From DASYRM01 sp036004405 (GTDB taxonomy: Bacteria; Acidobacteriota; Vicinamibacteria; Vicinamibacterales; UBA2999): DNA of 53,790 nucleotides. Location: contig DASYRM010000140.1 of the NCBI GenBank assembly GCA_036004405.1, positions 1 through 53,790 of the forward strand. Direction: 5' to 3'. A program made the translations under genes and the position numbers. The notes under the pieces were generated by a model. That model did not search any database. It was not told where the DNA came from and saw only the letters and a program-made list of their open reading frames with translations. Positions 34,818-43,355 of the stretch are shown piece by piece. Positions within the stretch are counted from its first letter, which is position 1. Every line of letters begins with the position of its first letter.

Positions 34818-36407
34818 TCAGTTGTGGCCCGGCGCGTTGGGCCCCTGCGTGATGACGAAGTCGGGGTAGGCCAACGCTCCCATCTCGGGAGTGTCCAGCC
34901 CTTCGAGCTCGACCTCGGCCGACACGCGATTCCCGAGGACGGCGTCGAGAATCTTGAAGAAGACGAAGAAGCAGACGAAGACCCACACGAAGCACGTCAA
35001 CGTGCCGACGCATTGGGCCGCAAACTGGCTGGCGTCGCCGTAGAACAAGCCCTTGACGGTGCCAGGTACCCCGTTCCAGCCGTCTCCGTAGCTGCCGTCA
35101 GCGAAAAGCCCGAGTGACAGCACGCCCCACGCGCCGTTGAGGCCGTGCACGGCAATGGCGCCCACCGGGTCGTCGACCTTGAGCGTTCCCTCGATGAAGA
35201 ACACCCCGAACACGACGAGGGCGCCGGCAATGCCGCCGATGATGACCGACGCCGGGCTGTTGACGAACGCGCACGGGGCCGTGATCGCCACCAGTCCCGC
35301 GAGCATGCCGTTGACCATCATGCCGGGGTCGGGCTTGCCGAACTTCATCCAGACGATGATCATCGCCACCAGGGCGCCAGCGGTGCCGGCCATCATGGTG
35401 TTGGTGGCCACGACGCCGATCCGCAGGTCGCCGCCCGCGAGCGTCGATCCGGGGTTGAAGCCGAACCAGCCGAACGCCAGGATGAAGGTCCCGGCGATGG
35501 CCATCGGCAGGTCGTGGCCAGGAATGGCGACCGCTTCGCCGCTCTTGGTGTACTTGCCGATCCGGGGGCCGAGGACGATCGCGCCGGCCAGTGCCGCGAC
35601 GCCGCCCACCATATGGACCACGGACGAACCGGCAAAGTCGACGTGCCCGTGTCCGAGGCCGAAGTTTGCCCCGAGCGACGACAGCCATCCCGTGCCCCAC
35701 ACCCAGTTGGCGAAGATCGGATAGACGAACGCGCCCATGAAGAGGGCGAACACAACGAAGGATGCCCACTTCCACCGTTCGGCCATGGCACCGGTCGGAA
35801 TGGTCACCGCCGTATCCATGAACACCATCTGGAAGAGAAAGAGGGTGAACACGCCGACGTCATAGGAGCTGCCGCTCAGGAAGAAGCCCTTCATGCCGAA
35901 GAGCCCCATGCTGTGGCCGAAGAGGTTGATCGTGAACTCGGAATTCAAGACCGCCGTGCCGCCACCGAGGACCGCGACGCCCCCGACGCCTCCCATCTGC
36001 AGCGCATAGCCGCAGACCCAATAGGCGAACATGCCGAGCGGATACACCATGTAGTTCATGCTCATGGTGTGCCCGGCGTTCTTCGCGCGGCAGAATCCGG
36101 TTTCGACCATCGCGAAGCCGGCCTGCATGAACATCACGAGGAACCCCGTGATCAGCGTCCAGACGATGTTGATGGCGACCTTGTTGTGCCCGACCGTGTC
36201 CATCACCTCGGGCAGCGTCGGGTTGGCGGCGTCTTTGACGGGCACGTCCTTGGCCGTTCCGGTCACCGCGCCCGTCGGGTCGCCGACCGGCGCGGGGGCG
36301 GGCGCCTGCGCATAGATGACAGCGGGCAGCAGTAGTGCTGTGGCGACGACGAGCGCACAGAACGCCGCCGCAACTCCTCTCCGGTGAAACCTCGAACGTG
36401 TCGTCAT
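34818..36407 (-). CDS. amtB: Ammonium transporter (Amt family)
   Basis: 529 residues from ATG 36407 (AAAGGA 7-12 bases upstream); a longer frame to 36464 lacks a ribosome site. A signal peptide (FCALVVATALLLPAVIYAQ) is followed by 11 helices. Seen motifs: CRAKNAGHTMSMNYMVY in the early helices; DFAGSSVVHMVGGVAALAGA, which includes the pore Asp and first conserved His; FNPGSTLA; and the VHGLNGAWGVLSLGLFADG segment bearing the second pore His. It conducts ammonium into the cell. The long, Pro-rich N-terminus and a C-terminal tail of about 60 residues are longer than in E. coli AmtB. No glnB/glnK is adjacent. It heads the minus-strand run toward 31358, with 69 bases to the next gene. Confidence 0.95.
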   Translation of the reverse strand: MTTRSRFHRRGVAAAFCALVVATALLLPAVIYAQAPAPAPVGDPTGAVTGTAKDVPVKDAANPTLPEVMDTVGHNKVAINIVWTLITGFLVMFMQAGFAMVETGFCRAKNAGHTMSMNYMVYPLGMFAYWVCGYALQMGGVGGVAVLGGGTAVLNSEFTINLFGHSMGLFGMKGFFLSGSSYDVGVFTLFLFQMVFMDTAVTIPTGAMAERWKWASFVVFALFMGAFVYPIFANWVWGTGWLSSLGANFGLGHGHVDFAGSSVVHMVGGVAALAGAIVLGPRIGKYTKSGEAVAIPGHDLPMAIAGTFILAFGWFGFNPGSTLAGGDLRIGVVATNTMMAGTAGALVAMIIVWMKFGKPDPGMMVNGMLAGLVAITAPCAFVNSPASVIIGGIAGALVVFGVFFIEGTLKVDDPVGAIAVHGLNGAWGVLSLGLFADGSYGDGWNGVPGTVKGLFYGDASQFAAQCVGTLTCFVWVFVCFFVFFKILDAVLGNRVSAEVELEGLDTPEMGALAYPDFVITQGPNAPGHN

Positions 36408-36589
36408 CTCCAGTCCTTTCCAGTGGCGCCATCGCGTACGTCCGCCCCTGCGGCGGTCGTACACGCGCTCCTGACCAGTGTCAGTTGATAGAGCTCACGC
36501 CGCGCCGAAAGCCGGGCACACCGGCGGCGTGAGGTTGCGTTGTGATTCGAGCTCGAAACCCCCGGATGGAGGTCACAGTGCGGGCGGAT

Positions 36590-36880
36590 CTATAGTCTGA
36601 GGACTCGATTGACGCGCGCGAACTCGCCGGCCGCCGTCGGCGCGAGCGCGCGGAATGAGACGATGCTCCATGACGGCTCGGCGTGCACGAAGGTCACTTC
36701 CACGACCACGTCGGTCTGTGGTTTCTCGGTGTTGACACTGTCCGCTGGGCCACTGGGCGAGGCTTCCAGAGAACCCGACATCATTGAGAACGGCGCCGTA
36801 ACAGGCGACACGATCAGCATGATGAGCAGGAAAGCGGCGAGCCTGCCGAGTGCGCTGCAGCGAACGGTGACGGGTGTCAT
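36590..36880 (-). CDS. Small membrane-anchored or secreted hypothetical protein
   Basis: 96 residues from ATG 36880; the frame is open to 36961. It begins with a hydrophobic helix (LAAFLLIMLIVSPVTAPF) typical of a signal anchor, then a polar tail with VVVEVTFVHAEPSWSIVSFRALAP that could be a small beta domain. The opposite strand is also open here, so coding is not certain. No family recognised. Confidence 0.4.
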   Translation of the reverse strand: MTPVTVRCSALGRLAAFLLIMLIVSPVTAPFSMMSGSLEASPSGPADSVNTEKPQTDVVVEVTFVHAEPSWSIVSFRALAPTAAGEFARVNRVLRL

Positions 36881-37189
36881 GAACCGCACGAATACGTGTC
36901 GCGATCGCTTATTCAAGATCGACGCCACGCGTGCTCGTTGTTTTTCGAAGAAAACGACCATGATCGGCCCGCGCGCCGCAGTCTCGGACGCGACCAGATC
37001 TACATATTGGTCTGACTCGCAAGATGACGCGACAATTTAGTCGGGCTCGCGATGATCAGGCCGAGCCGTGCGGGATGTGTGCGGACGGCTGAGGCAGTGC
37101 GCGCCACGTCAGAGAGCCAAGATTGTCCCTATGGCCGTTGTTTGATACGTCTCTGTAGGATGTTCCGCTTCAGTCTCCGTGTTCCAGGC
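36881..37189. other. 309-bp intergenic region, lower GC
   Basis: No convincing gene. It is noticeably richer in A and T than the surroundings in parts (around 36930-37040). It includes a near-palindrome around TTTTTCGAAGAAAA (36941-36954) that could be a protein-binding site. No clear promoter or terminator was found. The plus-strand open frame 36609-37040 runs through part of it but lacks a protein-like composition. Confidence 0.35.
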
Positions 37190-38659
37190 TCACGCGGGCA
37201 CGCAGCACGAGTCAAACAGCTGGCGCGGGTAAGTGGCCCGCGCCAGCAGCCCATCACGCGCCTGGTCGGTCATCCGGCGCAGCCGATTCAGATCCACGCC
37301 CACGAGCCGGCCCTGCCACTTCATGACCTTGCCGGCAATGAAGACCGTGTCGACGTTGCTCGTGTCCATCAACGTGACCACGGTTCCGGGCACGTTGTTC
37401 ATCGGGAACACGTTGATGCGATCGGTGGCGAGCAGGATGATGTCGGCGTCCTTCCCCGGCGTGAGCGTGCCGATCTTGGAATCCAGATGGGCGGCTCGCG
37501 CGCCGGCGACTGTCGCCAGCTCGATGGCATCCCTCGAGGTCAGGAGGCGGGGCGGGTTCTTCTCGCCCGCGAGCGCGCGCTCGTTGGCGAACGCCCGCTG
37601 CAGCGTGAACGCCGCTCGCATGTTGGTAAACATGTCCGCCGTCATGTTGCACTCGACATCGACGCTCAGGCTGGGGCGGATGCCGCGATCGAGCGCCTTC
37701 TGGAAGGGCGGCATCCCGTGGCGCATCTGCATCTCAATCGCGGGCGCAATCGAGACGTGGCCACCGGTGTCGGCAATGATCTTCCACGTCGCGTCATCCA
37801 GCTGCGTGCAGTGGATGTACTCGATGTCCGCGCCCAGCATCCCCGCCTTGTAGAGCGGTTGCAGGTCGCCCGAGATGAAGTGCGAGACCATCGGCGCGCC
37901 CACTGAACGCGCCACCTTCAGCTGATCGGCGCTCAAGCCACCGCCGAGAGCCAGGGTGAGCAGTTGATCGCCCGACGAAAAGTACTGCTTGCGCAGCCTC
38001 GTGATGTCCTGCGGATACTGGCTCGCTGGTCCCGCGCCTCCGGAGTAGGCGAATACCGCACGACGCCCCGATTCCTTCAGCCCGGCGATGCAGGCGTCGG
38101 TGTGCGCGGGCGAGAGCGACACTTGAGACGTGTCCACCGTCGTGGTCACGCCGGCATTGATCTGGCTCAACGAGGCCACCAGCTCGGACACGTACGCGTC
38201 TTGCGGGAGATAGCGGGGCGTGAAGACGCCTTGAATGACCGTCCCGTAGTTTCTCGACTCGTCGCGCAGCAGACCGTCGGCCAGGATGCTTCGCAGCAGT
38301 GTTTCGTACTGGTGATGATGAGTGTCGATGAATCCAGGCATCACGATGCGATCGGAGGCGTCGACGACCACCGCGGATGACGCAGCGGCACCGAGGTTGG
38401 GTCCCACCGCGGTGATCCGCTTGCCTTCCATGAGGACGTCGGCCTTCTCGAAGTCGCCCACCCTGGGATCGAGGCTCAGCACCATCCCGCCCCGCAGCAG
38501 GATGCGGCCGCCGGAGCCGGACTGCGCGCGCAGCAGTCGATCGACCGTGGCTTGAGCGCCGGCCGGCGGCTGGGCGGCGCTGGCCGCGGCGGCGGCGAGG
38601 AGCCCCGATCCCGCCATGACGAAGCTTCGCCGGGAGACTCGAGCGGAATCAGTTCTCAC
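37190..38659 (-). CDS. Tat-exported amidohydrolase (cytosine deaminase/ATZ-TRZ-like)
   Basis: 489 residues from GTG 38659. This start is chosen because AAGGAGG ends 5 bases before it, whereas ATG 38674 would place that ribosome site inside the gene. A twin-arginine signal (SRRSFVMAGSGLLAAAAASA) predicts folded export to the periplasm. The catalytic barrel has VMPGFIDTHHHQYETLL (metal-binding H-x-H), HFISGD and IHCTQLDD (later metal-binding or acid residues), and SVDVECN (metal Asp), and ends with GTLTPGKDADIILL. This fits the subtype III amidohydrolases that deaminate or dechlorinate heterocycles. The substrate is unknown. Confidence 0.9.
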   Translation of the reverse strand: MRTDSARVSRRSFVMAGSGLLAAAAASAAQPPAGAQATVDRLLRAQSGSGGRILLRGGMVLSLDPRVGDFEKADVLMEGKRITAVGPNLGAAASSAVVVDASDRIVMPGFIDTHHHQYETLLRSILADGLLRDESRNYGTVIQGVFTPRYLPQDAYVSELVASLSQINAGVTTTVDTSQVSLSPAHTDACIAGLKESGRRAVFAYSGGAGPASQYPQDITRLRKQYFSSGDQLLTLALGGGLSADQLKVARSVGAPMVSHFISGDLQPLYKAGMLGADIEYIHCTQLDDATWKIIADTGGHVSIAPAIEMQMRHGMPPFQKALDRGIRPSLSVDVECNMTADMFTNMRAAFTLQRAFANERALAGEKNPPRLLTSRDAIELATVAGARAAHLDSKIGTLTPGKDADIILLATDRINVFPMNNVPGTVVTLMDTSNVDTVFIAGKVMKWQGRLVGVDLNRLRRMTDQARDGLLARATYPRQLFDSCCVPA

Positions 38660-38774
38660 GGAATCCTCCTTCATCGTGGCGAGTGGCTCGATGTGCGCGC
38701 GCATCATATCCACAAACGCCCGATGCCCGGGTCAGCTGGCACAGAGGTGTGCTCAGGTCTGAGGAGATGCGTCG

Positions 38775-38830
38775 CGGCTACGACTGATTGTGTCGATCTT
38801 CTAAGCCGAGGCCGCCCCGAGAGGGGCGGC
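38775..38830. terminator. Strong hairpin pair between PEP-CTERM and amidohydrolase genes
   Basis: GCCGCCCC (38811-38818) and GGGGCGGC (38823-38830) form a perfect 8-bp stem with a GAGA loop. Just left, CGGCT (38775-38779)/AGCCG (38804-38808) encloses CGAC/GTCG (38781-38784 and 38792-38795). No T-run follows on either strand, so a classic intrinsic terminator is not proven. It lies 67 bases after the end of the PEP-CTERM gene on the minus strand, as a terminator would. Confidence 0.45.
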
Positions 38831-38896
38831 TGATGACGCGTATGTCGAGATGGGGGGGAAACTGCCGCGACCGTTCGAACCAGCGCGAGGAGATCG

Positions 38897-39589
38897 TCAG
38901 CCGCGCCCGCCGCGCCGTGATCGCCGCACGAACGCCACCAGGCCGCCGCTGATGAGGAGCAGAGTCGACGGCTCCGGAACATCGTCGACGAGCGTGGCTT
39001 TGAACGTTCCGCCCGCTTCGCTCTCGATGTTGGTCGTGAAGCTCAGGGCGCCCAATGATGTCGCCAGACAGGGGTCGTGGAACGGCTCGCTGCAGTGATC
39101 GATGAATCCCACGCCGCCGAGGTCACTGACCGGCCCGATCGACGTCTTCAGGTCGTAATCGAGGAGCGCGTTGCTGCTGACGGCGGCCATGCCAGTGAAC
39201 CCATCCAGATCGGGCGGGTGGTCGATTCTTCCGAGGATGAAGGTGGGAAACGGTGGGATTTGACCGCTCGGGTCGTCGAACGCGAACGGAATGCCAAATA
39301 TCTCGGCCGGCTCTGTCAGCGTCGCAATGCCGACGCCGGCGATGTTCACCGTCAACGTGTCGATGGGAACGGCGTAGACGATGAAACCGGGAAATGGCTC
39401 AAACGGGACTACGTCGGCGGTGTCGGCGGTGCCGGTGAAGAGAACGAACGCGTCCGTAAATGACGTGCCGCCAATCTTCCCCGAGCCGGTCCCCGAGAAC
39501 TCGTAAATGATGGGAGCCGCGCTGGCCTGCTGCGGGGGAAAGGCCACGAGGAGGAGCGCGAGTGCCGCGCTGGCGTAGATCAATCTCAT
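38897..39589 (-). CDS. PEP-CTERM sorting domain protein
   Basis: 230 residues: an N-terminal signal peptide (MRLIYASAALALLLVAFPPQQASA), a beta-rich body with no known catalytic motif, and the C-terminal sorting signal VPEPSTLLLISGGLVAFVRR starting near residue 204. The three parts of that signal (PEP motif, hydrophobic helix, Arg cluster) are all present. Such proteins are cut and processed by an exosortase (XrtA type) and attached to or released at the cell surface, usually in genomes that also make exopolysaccharide. No exosortase gene is in this window. The exopolysaccharide cluster at 1-13947 has the content of an exosortase-associated locus. Confidence 0.92.
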   Translation of the reverse strand: MRLIYASAALALLLVAFPPQQASAAPIIYEFSGTGSGKIGGTSFTDAFVLFTGTADTADVVPFEPFPGFIVYAVPIDTLTVNIAGVGIATLTEPAEIFGIPFAFDDPSGQIPPFPTFILGRIDHPPDLDGFTGMAAVSSNALLDYDLKTSIGPVSDLGGVGFIDHCSEPFHDPCLATSLGALSFTTNIESEAGGTFKATLVDDVPEPSTLLLISGGLVAFVRRSRRGGRG

Positions 39590-39703
39590 TCGATCACCTC
39601 GACCTTGGCTCGGCTTAGCAAGCGCAGTTTGCGCAGTCCGGTCAGGCTACCTCAGCTGAAACACTAAGCTTCCTGCCCATGTACTTTCTTGATGGCTGGC
39701 GGA

Positions 39704-40735
39704 TCAGAACCGGTCCAGGCATTCGTACGGATGGACGGAGTTCTCCGGTTTCCACAGGAAGTAGCGTGTCAGCGTGAACGGTTTCTCGAAGTTCACCGGG
39801 TCGGTGGTCGTCAGCGTGTAGTCCAGCCGGTTGTAGTCCGCATTGGGCGTAAACCGCTCCACGGTCTTGATCTGTTCGCTCTGGGGCGTGCCTTCGTGAT
39901 CGAAGTAGCCGGCAGCGATGTGGTCCGTTTCGACGACGAGCGTGGTGCCCTCCCAGCGGCCGCGAGAGAAGCCGTACAACGTGTGCGCGGCCGGCGCCAC
40001 CGCCTTCGGGTTCATGTGGATCGTGCGCACCGTGTCGTACTCTTCGAGACGCATGGTGATCTTGTCCGCGTCCTTGACGAACTCCATCGGGAGCGGGGAG
40101 ATCATGATCAGCGGCGTGCCCTTGGTGCCGCACTTCAGCAACACATTGTCCCGCGGGTTCCATTTGGCGAGTCCGGTCCGGCCGGCGGCTGTCAGCGGAT
40201 ACCCTCCTTTGAACATCGGGAAGGCGGCCGGGTCGCTCATGTTCGTGGACCACACGCGGAAGAGGCCGTCGGCTCGAACCGTCGCCGCGGCGACGTCGCC
40301 CTCGATCTTGGCGCGGCCGATGACGCGGCCCGCCTTGCCGGCTGGGAAGTATGCGGTGGGCGAGCCGAACGTGAACTCATAGCCGCTCGGCAGCAGCACG
40401 CTGCGGGCGAGGATTTCAGGACGGTTGCGCGTCGATGGCGCGCCGGCGATCGTCACGCGGTCGCCGACGCGAATCGAGCTGCCGTCTGCGCCGCGGTTCC
40501 GGAGGATGCTGATCGAGGCCGTTTCCGCATCCCACACCGTTTCCTTGCCCGCTTGGTCCCTCACGGACAGGAGGATTTGCCCGTGCGGATTGCGCCACGA
40601 CACCGACTGGATGACGCCGGTGATTTCGATCGTCTGCGTTGAGCTGAAGATCCCGGCCTGACTGTGATGCGCGAGGGCAGCGCTCGCGAGCAGGGCGAAG
40701 CCGATGAAAAGAGCCACCAGACGTGCCAGTCGCAT
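39704..40735 (-). CDS. Exported DUF6152-like protein
   Basis: 343 residues with a signal peptide (LVALFIGFALLASAALA) cut just before HHSQAGIFSSTQTIEITG. The first 100 residues (VIQSVSWRNPHGQILLSVRDQAG, RVGDRVTIAG) form a small OB-like barrel typical of DUF6152 proteins. The rest (WNPRDNVLLKCGTKGTPLIMISPLPMEF, TLYGFSRGRWEGTTLVVETDHI, QSEQIKTVERFTP) matches a second domain often attached to it in Acidobacteria and marine Proteobacteria. Periplasmic; the biochemical role is unknown. It is divergent from the gene at 40934 across a 198-base gap. Confidence 0.8.
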   Translation of the reverse strand: MRLARLVALFIGFALLASAALAHHSQAGIFSSTQTIEITGVIQSVSWRNPHGQILLSVRDQAGKETVWDAETASISILRNRGADGSSIRVGDRVTIAGAPSTRNRPEILARSVLLPSGYEFTFGSPTAYFPAGKAGRVIGRAKIEGDVAAATVRADGLFRVWSTNMSDPAAFPMFKGGYPLTAAGRTGLAKWNPRDNVLLKCGTKGTPLIMISPLPMEFVKDADKITMRLEEYDTVRTIHMNPKAVAPAAHTLYGFSRGRWEGTTLVVETDHIAAGYFDHEGTPQSEQIKTVERFTPNADYNRLDYTLTTTDPVNFEKPFTLTRYFLWKPENSVHPYECLDRF

Positions 40736-40933
40736 GTGTCGCCTCCCTCTGCCTTCCCGTCAGCCAGCCGCGGCTCCAGATTCTAGACCAGAGCTGACGT
40801 TGGGAGGCGACGCTACCGCCCATCGGCACACACAGCGGCGTTGACAGGACTTGACCCTCGTCAGCTCAGCGCGCGCTCCGGGCCGCCCGCGTTGGTGTAG
40901 GATGCCCTCAGTTCGTCCAACCGGAGCAATCTC

Positions 40934-41590
40934 ATGAATGTCCGCCATTTCGTGCCGTCTGTAAGCCTTCGGCTCCTGGCCATGGGATCTCTCATCTTGG
41001 CGGCCGGCCTGCAGCCGGTTCACGCGGCGGGCGTGGACTTCTCCAAGTTCAGGCGCATCGAGCCGCAGTACATCGCGGCGCTGGGAGACCCTGGGGCCAA
41101 GTCAGGAAGCGGCGCTCAATCGTGGGGCCTGTGGAGCCAAGACCCGGGCCCGCGCGGGTGCAAGCTGGATCGCTACCCTGAATTGAAGGCGACCGGCGTG
41201 GCGCCGGCACAGTGGAAGTTCGACGCCAAGGACTGGTGGCTGGAGGAACACGGCTTGATCATGGAGAAGCCCACCTTTCCGCTGCCTCCAGGGAAGTACC
41301 TCGTCACGGGCGACCGCACGGTGACGAGCGTGCTGACCATTCATCCCAAGGACAAAGACGGCAATCAGCAGTGGGAGCTCGCCGACGGCGCGACCCTCTA
41401 CGACGTCACCCATCTCGGATGCCGCTCCGCACGCTACACGCCGATGGCGTCTCACGACTCGTGCTCACCCGAAAACGCCCGGAAGACGGGTTATCCGATC
41501 GTTCCGGGAGTGGCCATGCCGGACGTGAAGGGCTGCCACAAGCAGGACTACACTGTGCTCATCGTCGTTGGGCTGCCCGCCACTCGCTGA
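40934..41590 (+). CDS. Secreted protein of unknown function
   Basis: 218 residues from ATG 40934; GGAG (40923-40926) is 7 bases upstream. The signal peptide ends near VHAAG (residue 31-33). The mature protein begins VDFSKFRRIEPQYIAALGDP and has four cysteines (CKLDR, GCRSAR, DSCSPEN, GCHKQDY), a Trp-rich middle (KDWWLEEHGLIMEKP) and a VTGDRTVTSVLTIHPKD segment, consistent with a disulfide-stabilised beta-rich domain. No motif for catalysis is recognised. It ends 26 bases before the convergent M56 gene. Confidence 0.75.
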   Translation: MNVRHFVPSVSLRLLAMGSLILAAGLQPVHAAGVDFSKFRRIEPQYIAALGDPGAKSGSGAQSWGLWSQDPGPRGCKLDRYPELKATGVAPAQWKFDAKDWWLEEHGLIMEKPTFPLPPGKYLVTGDRTVTSVLTIHPKDKDGNQQWELADGATLYDVTHLGCRSARYTPMASHDSCSPENARKTGYPIVPGVAMPDVKGCHKQDYTVLIVVGLPATR

Positions 41591-41615
41591 GTGGCAGCAC
41601 GCAGGGCGCGACCCT

Positions 41616-43355
41616 TCATTTCAGAACGAAATCGACCTTAACGCGGAAGGGCGCGTCGACGGCGACCCCTCGTATGAATGCCGGTTTCCATCGCTCCAAT
41701 GCGAGCACTTCCATCGCGGCGGCGCCGAGGGCGTCGTCGGTGGCCGACGTGACGCGCATGTTCTGACTGGTGCCGTTCGGAGCGATGACGCCCTCGATGA
41801 CCACACGTCCTTCGATGTCGCGGCCTCTCAGCGACTGCGGGTACAGCGAGACCATCTCGCCGGTCAGCGCTGCCGTTTCCGGCTCTGGCGCCGCGACAGG
41901 TGCCGACACCGCCAGCTGCTCGTCGCGTTCGAACTCCTGCCGGATGGACGCGGGGAGCTCGAATGTGTTCGTTCGAGACGGACAGTCCCGGCAGACCTTG
42001 ACTGTCGCGGTCACCGGATCGATCCGCATGTGAACGTCGCGCGTGACCTGTTCGTTGGCATGCAGGACGATCTGCTCGCCGGGGACGAAGTCCGTGGCCG
42101 GCGCGGCGAGCCCATAGAGGCCCGGCGGCACCCGCTCGAACGTGAATCGACCGTTCGCATCGGTCTCTTTCGCTCGGAAGAACGGAGTCGACCGCGGAGG
42201 GATCGGAGGATTGCCGAATTGCAGCGATTCGATTCCGAGCGTGACGCCACCGAGCGGCTGCCCGAACGGGTCGTACAGCACGCCCGACAGCCGTGCGCCT
42301 CCGCTTTCGGCTTCCGCTCCCATGTCGCCCTGCTCGGGCGGAAGGATTCGACCGGGTCCCGTCGAATCCAGCTGCGCCGCCTGCGTCGGCGCCAGTTGTG
42401 CGACCGCGATGGCTCCCGCCAGCGCGCACCCGCACGCGGTCGTGAGCCACCGGGACCCACGCGTGGTCGGCGCCCGGCGTCGACTGCCATCAAGGATGGA
42501 CGACACGCGCGCGGTCAGCTCGCTGGGGCCGGCGATCGAAAGCACCGGGGCGACGGCGGCCTTCGAGAGCCGGGCGGCGAGCGTGACGAGCTGCTCGGCG
42601 TATGCAGGCGCATCGTGCGATCGGACGACGGCGTCGTCGCAGGCCCGTTCGGTCTCGACACGGAGCCGCCGCAGCGCGAGCCACGCGAGAGGGTGGAACC
42701 AGTACAGCGAGCAGGCAAGGCGTGCCGCGAGGTAAACGAGCCAGTCTCCCCGGCGCACGTGTTCGAGCTCGTGAATCAGGACGCGGCGAATATCCTCGTC
42801 GTCCCAATCCTCGGCGTCGGCGGGAAACGCGATGACCGGCCGAAGGAACCCGATCGTGCACGGCACGCGGAGCGCCGACACGCGGATGATCTCGAGAGGC
42901 TGTCGCGGCGAGCTCTCGAGGTGTTCGTTGAGTGCTTGGGTGCCGCGAGGCCACGACGTTCCGCCTCTTCGCAGCCGGCTGGCGACCGCCACGGCGAGCC
43001 CGAAGGAGAGCGCCGAGAGTGCGGCGCCCGTCAGCCACGCAACGACGAGCCACTCACGAAGCGAAAGCGGCGCCGCCGAATGTGACACCTCAAGTGCAAC
43101 CAGGTCGGTCGATCTGGCACCGTGTATCGGTGCTGAGGCCGGTTGGAAGACGGTCGGTGCGGTCGCCGGCATCGGCACGGCGAGCCGGGCCGGCGGAAGC
43201 GTTGCTGTCGCAATCGGGAACAGCAGCAGCGCTCCAAACGTGATCGCAAGCCAGAGCGAGCGGGTGGACGCGGAGGCGCCGCGCGAGACGCTGACGGCCC
43301 CCAGCCCCGTCGCCAGAATAACCGTCGCTCGAATCAGCAGCGAGAGATCTGTCAT
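41616..43355 (-). CDS. BlaR1-like M56 metallopeptidase with carboxypeptidase-regulatory and TonB-like C-terminal domains
   Basis: 579 residues. Four helices flank a cytoplasmic M56 zinc protease domain with HELEH (195-199, the HExxH site) and the downstream ERACDDAVV acid. After the last helix (near 315-330) come a roughly 90-residue carboxypeptidase-regulatory-like sandwich (LSGVLYDPFGQPLGGVTLGI, GRFTFERVPPGLYGL). A C-terminal TonB_C-like domain follows, near 495-579 (GRVVIEGVIAPNGTSQNMRV, LERWKPAFIRGVAVDAPFRV). In place of the penicillin-binding sensor of BlaR1, this protein carries generic periplasmic modules, so what it senses is open. It overlaps the blaI-type gene by four bases and is presumably its signalling partner, cleaving the repressor. 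Confidence 0.9.
   Translation of the reverse strand: MTDLSLLIRATVILATGLGAVSVSRGASASTRSLWLAITFGALLLFPIATATLPPARLAVPMPATAPTVFQPASAPIHGARSTDLVALEVSHSAAPLSLREWLVVAWLTGAALSALSFGLAVAVASRLRRGGTSWPRGTQALNEHLESSPRQPLEIIRVSALRVPCTIGFLRPVIAFPADAEDWDDEDIRRVLIHELEHVRRGDWLVYLAARLACSLYWFHPLAWLALRRLRVETERACDDAVVRSHDAPAYAEQLVTLAARLSKAAVAPVLSIAGPSELTARVSSILDGSRRRAPTTRGSRWLTTACGCALAGAIAVAQLAPTQAAQLDSTGPGRILPPEQGDMGAEAESGGARLSGVLYDPFGQPLGGVTLGIESLQFGNPPIPPRSTPFFRAKETDANGRFTFERVPPGLYGLAAPATDFVPGEQIVLHANEQVTRDVHMRIDPVTATVKVCRDCPSRTNTFELPASIRQEFERDEQLAVSAPVAAPEPETAALTGEMVSLYPQSLRGRDIEGRVVIEGVIAPNGTSQNMRVTSATDDALGAAAMEVLALERWKPAFIRGVAVDAPFRVKVDFVLK

Noticed and set aside
35145..36335. 396-codon plus-strand frame opposite amtB
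   Set aside because: His/Asp/Arg-rich shadow of a clear ammonium transporter.
39590..39700. Possible sigma-54 promoter for the PEP-CTERM gene
   Set aside because: No GG/GC pair at the -24/-12 spacing was found in the upstream sequence.
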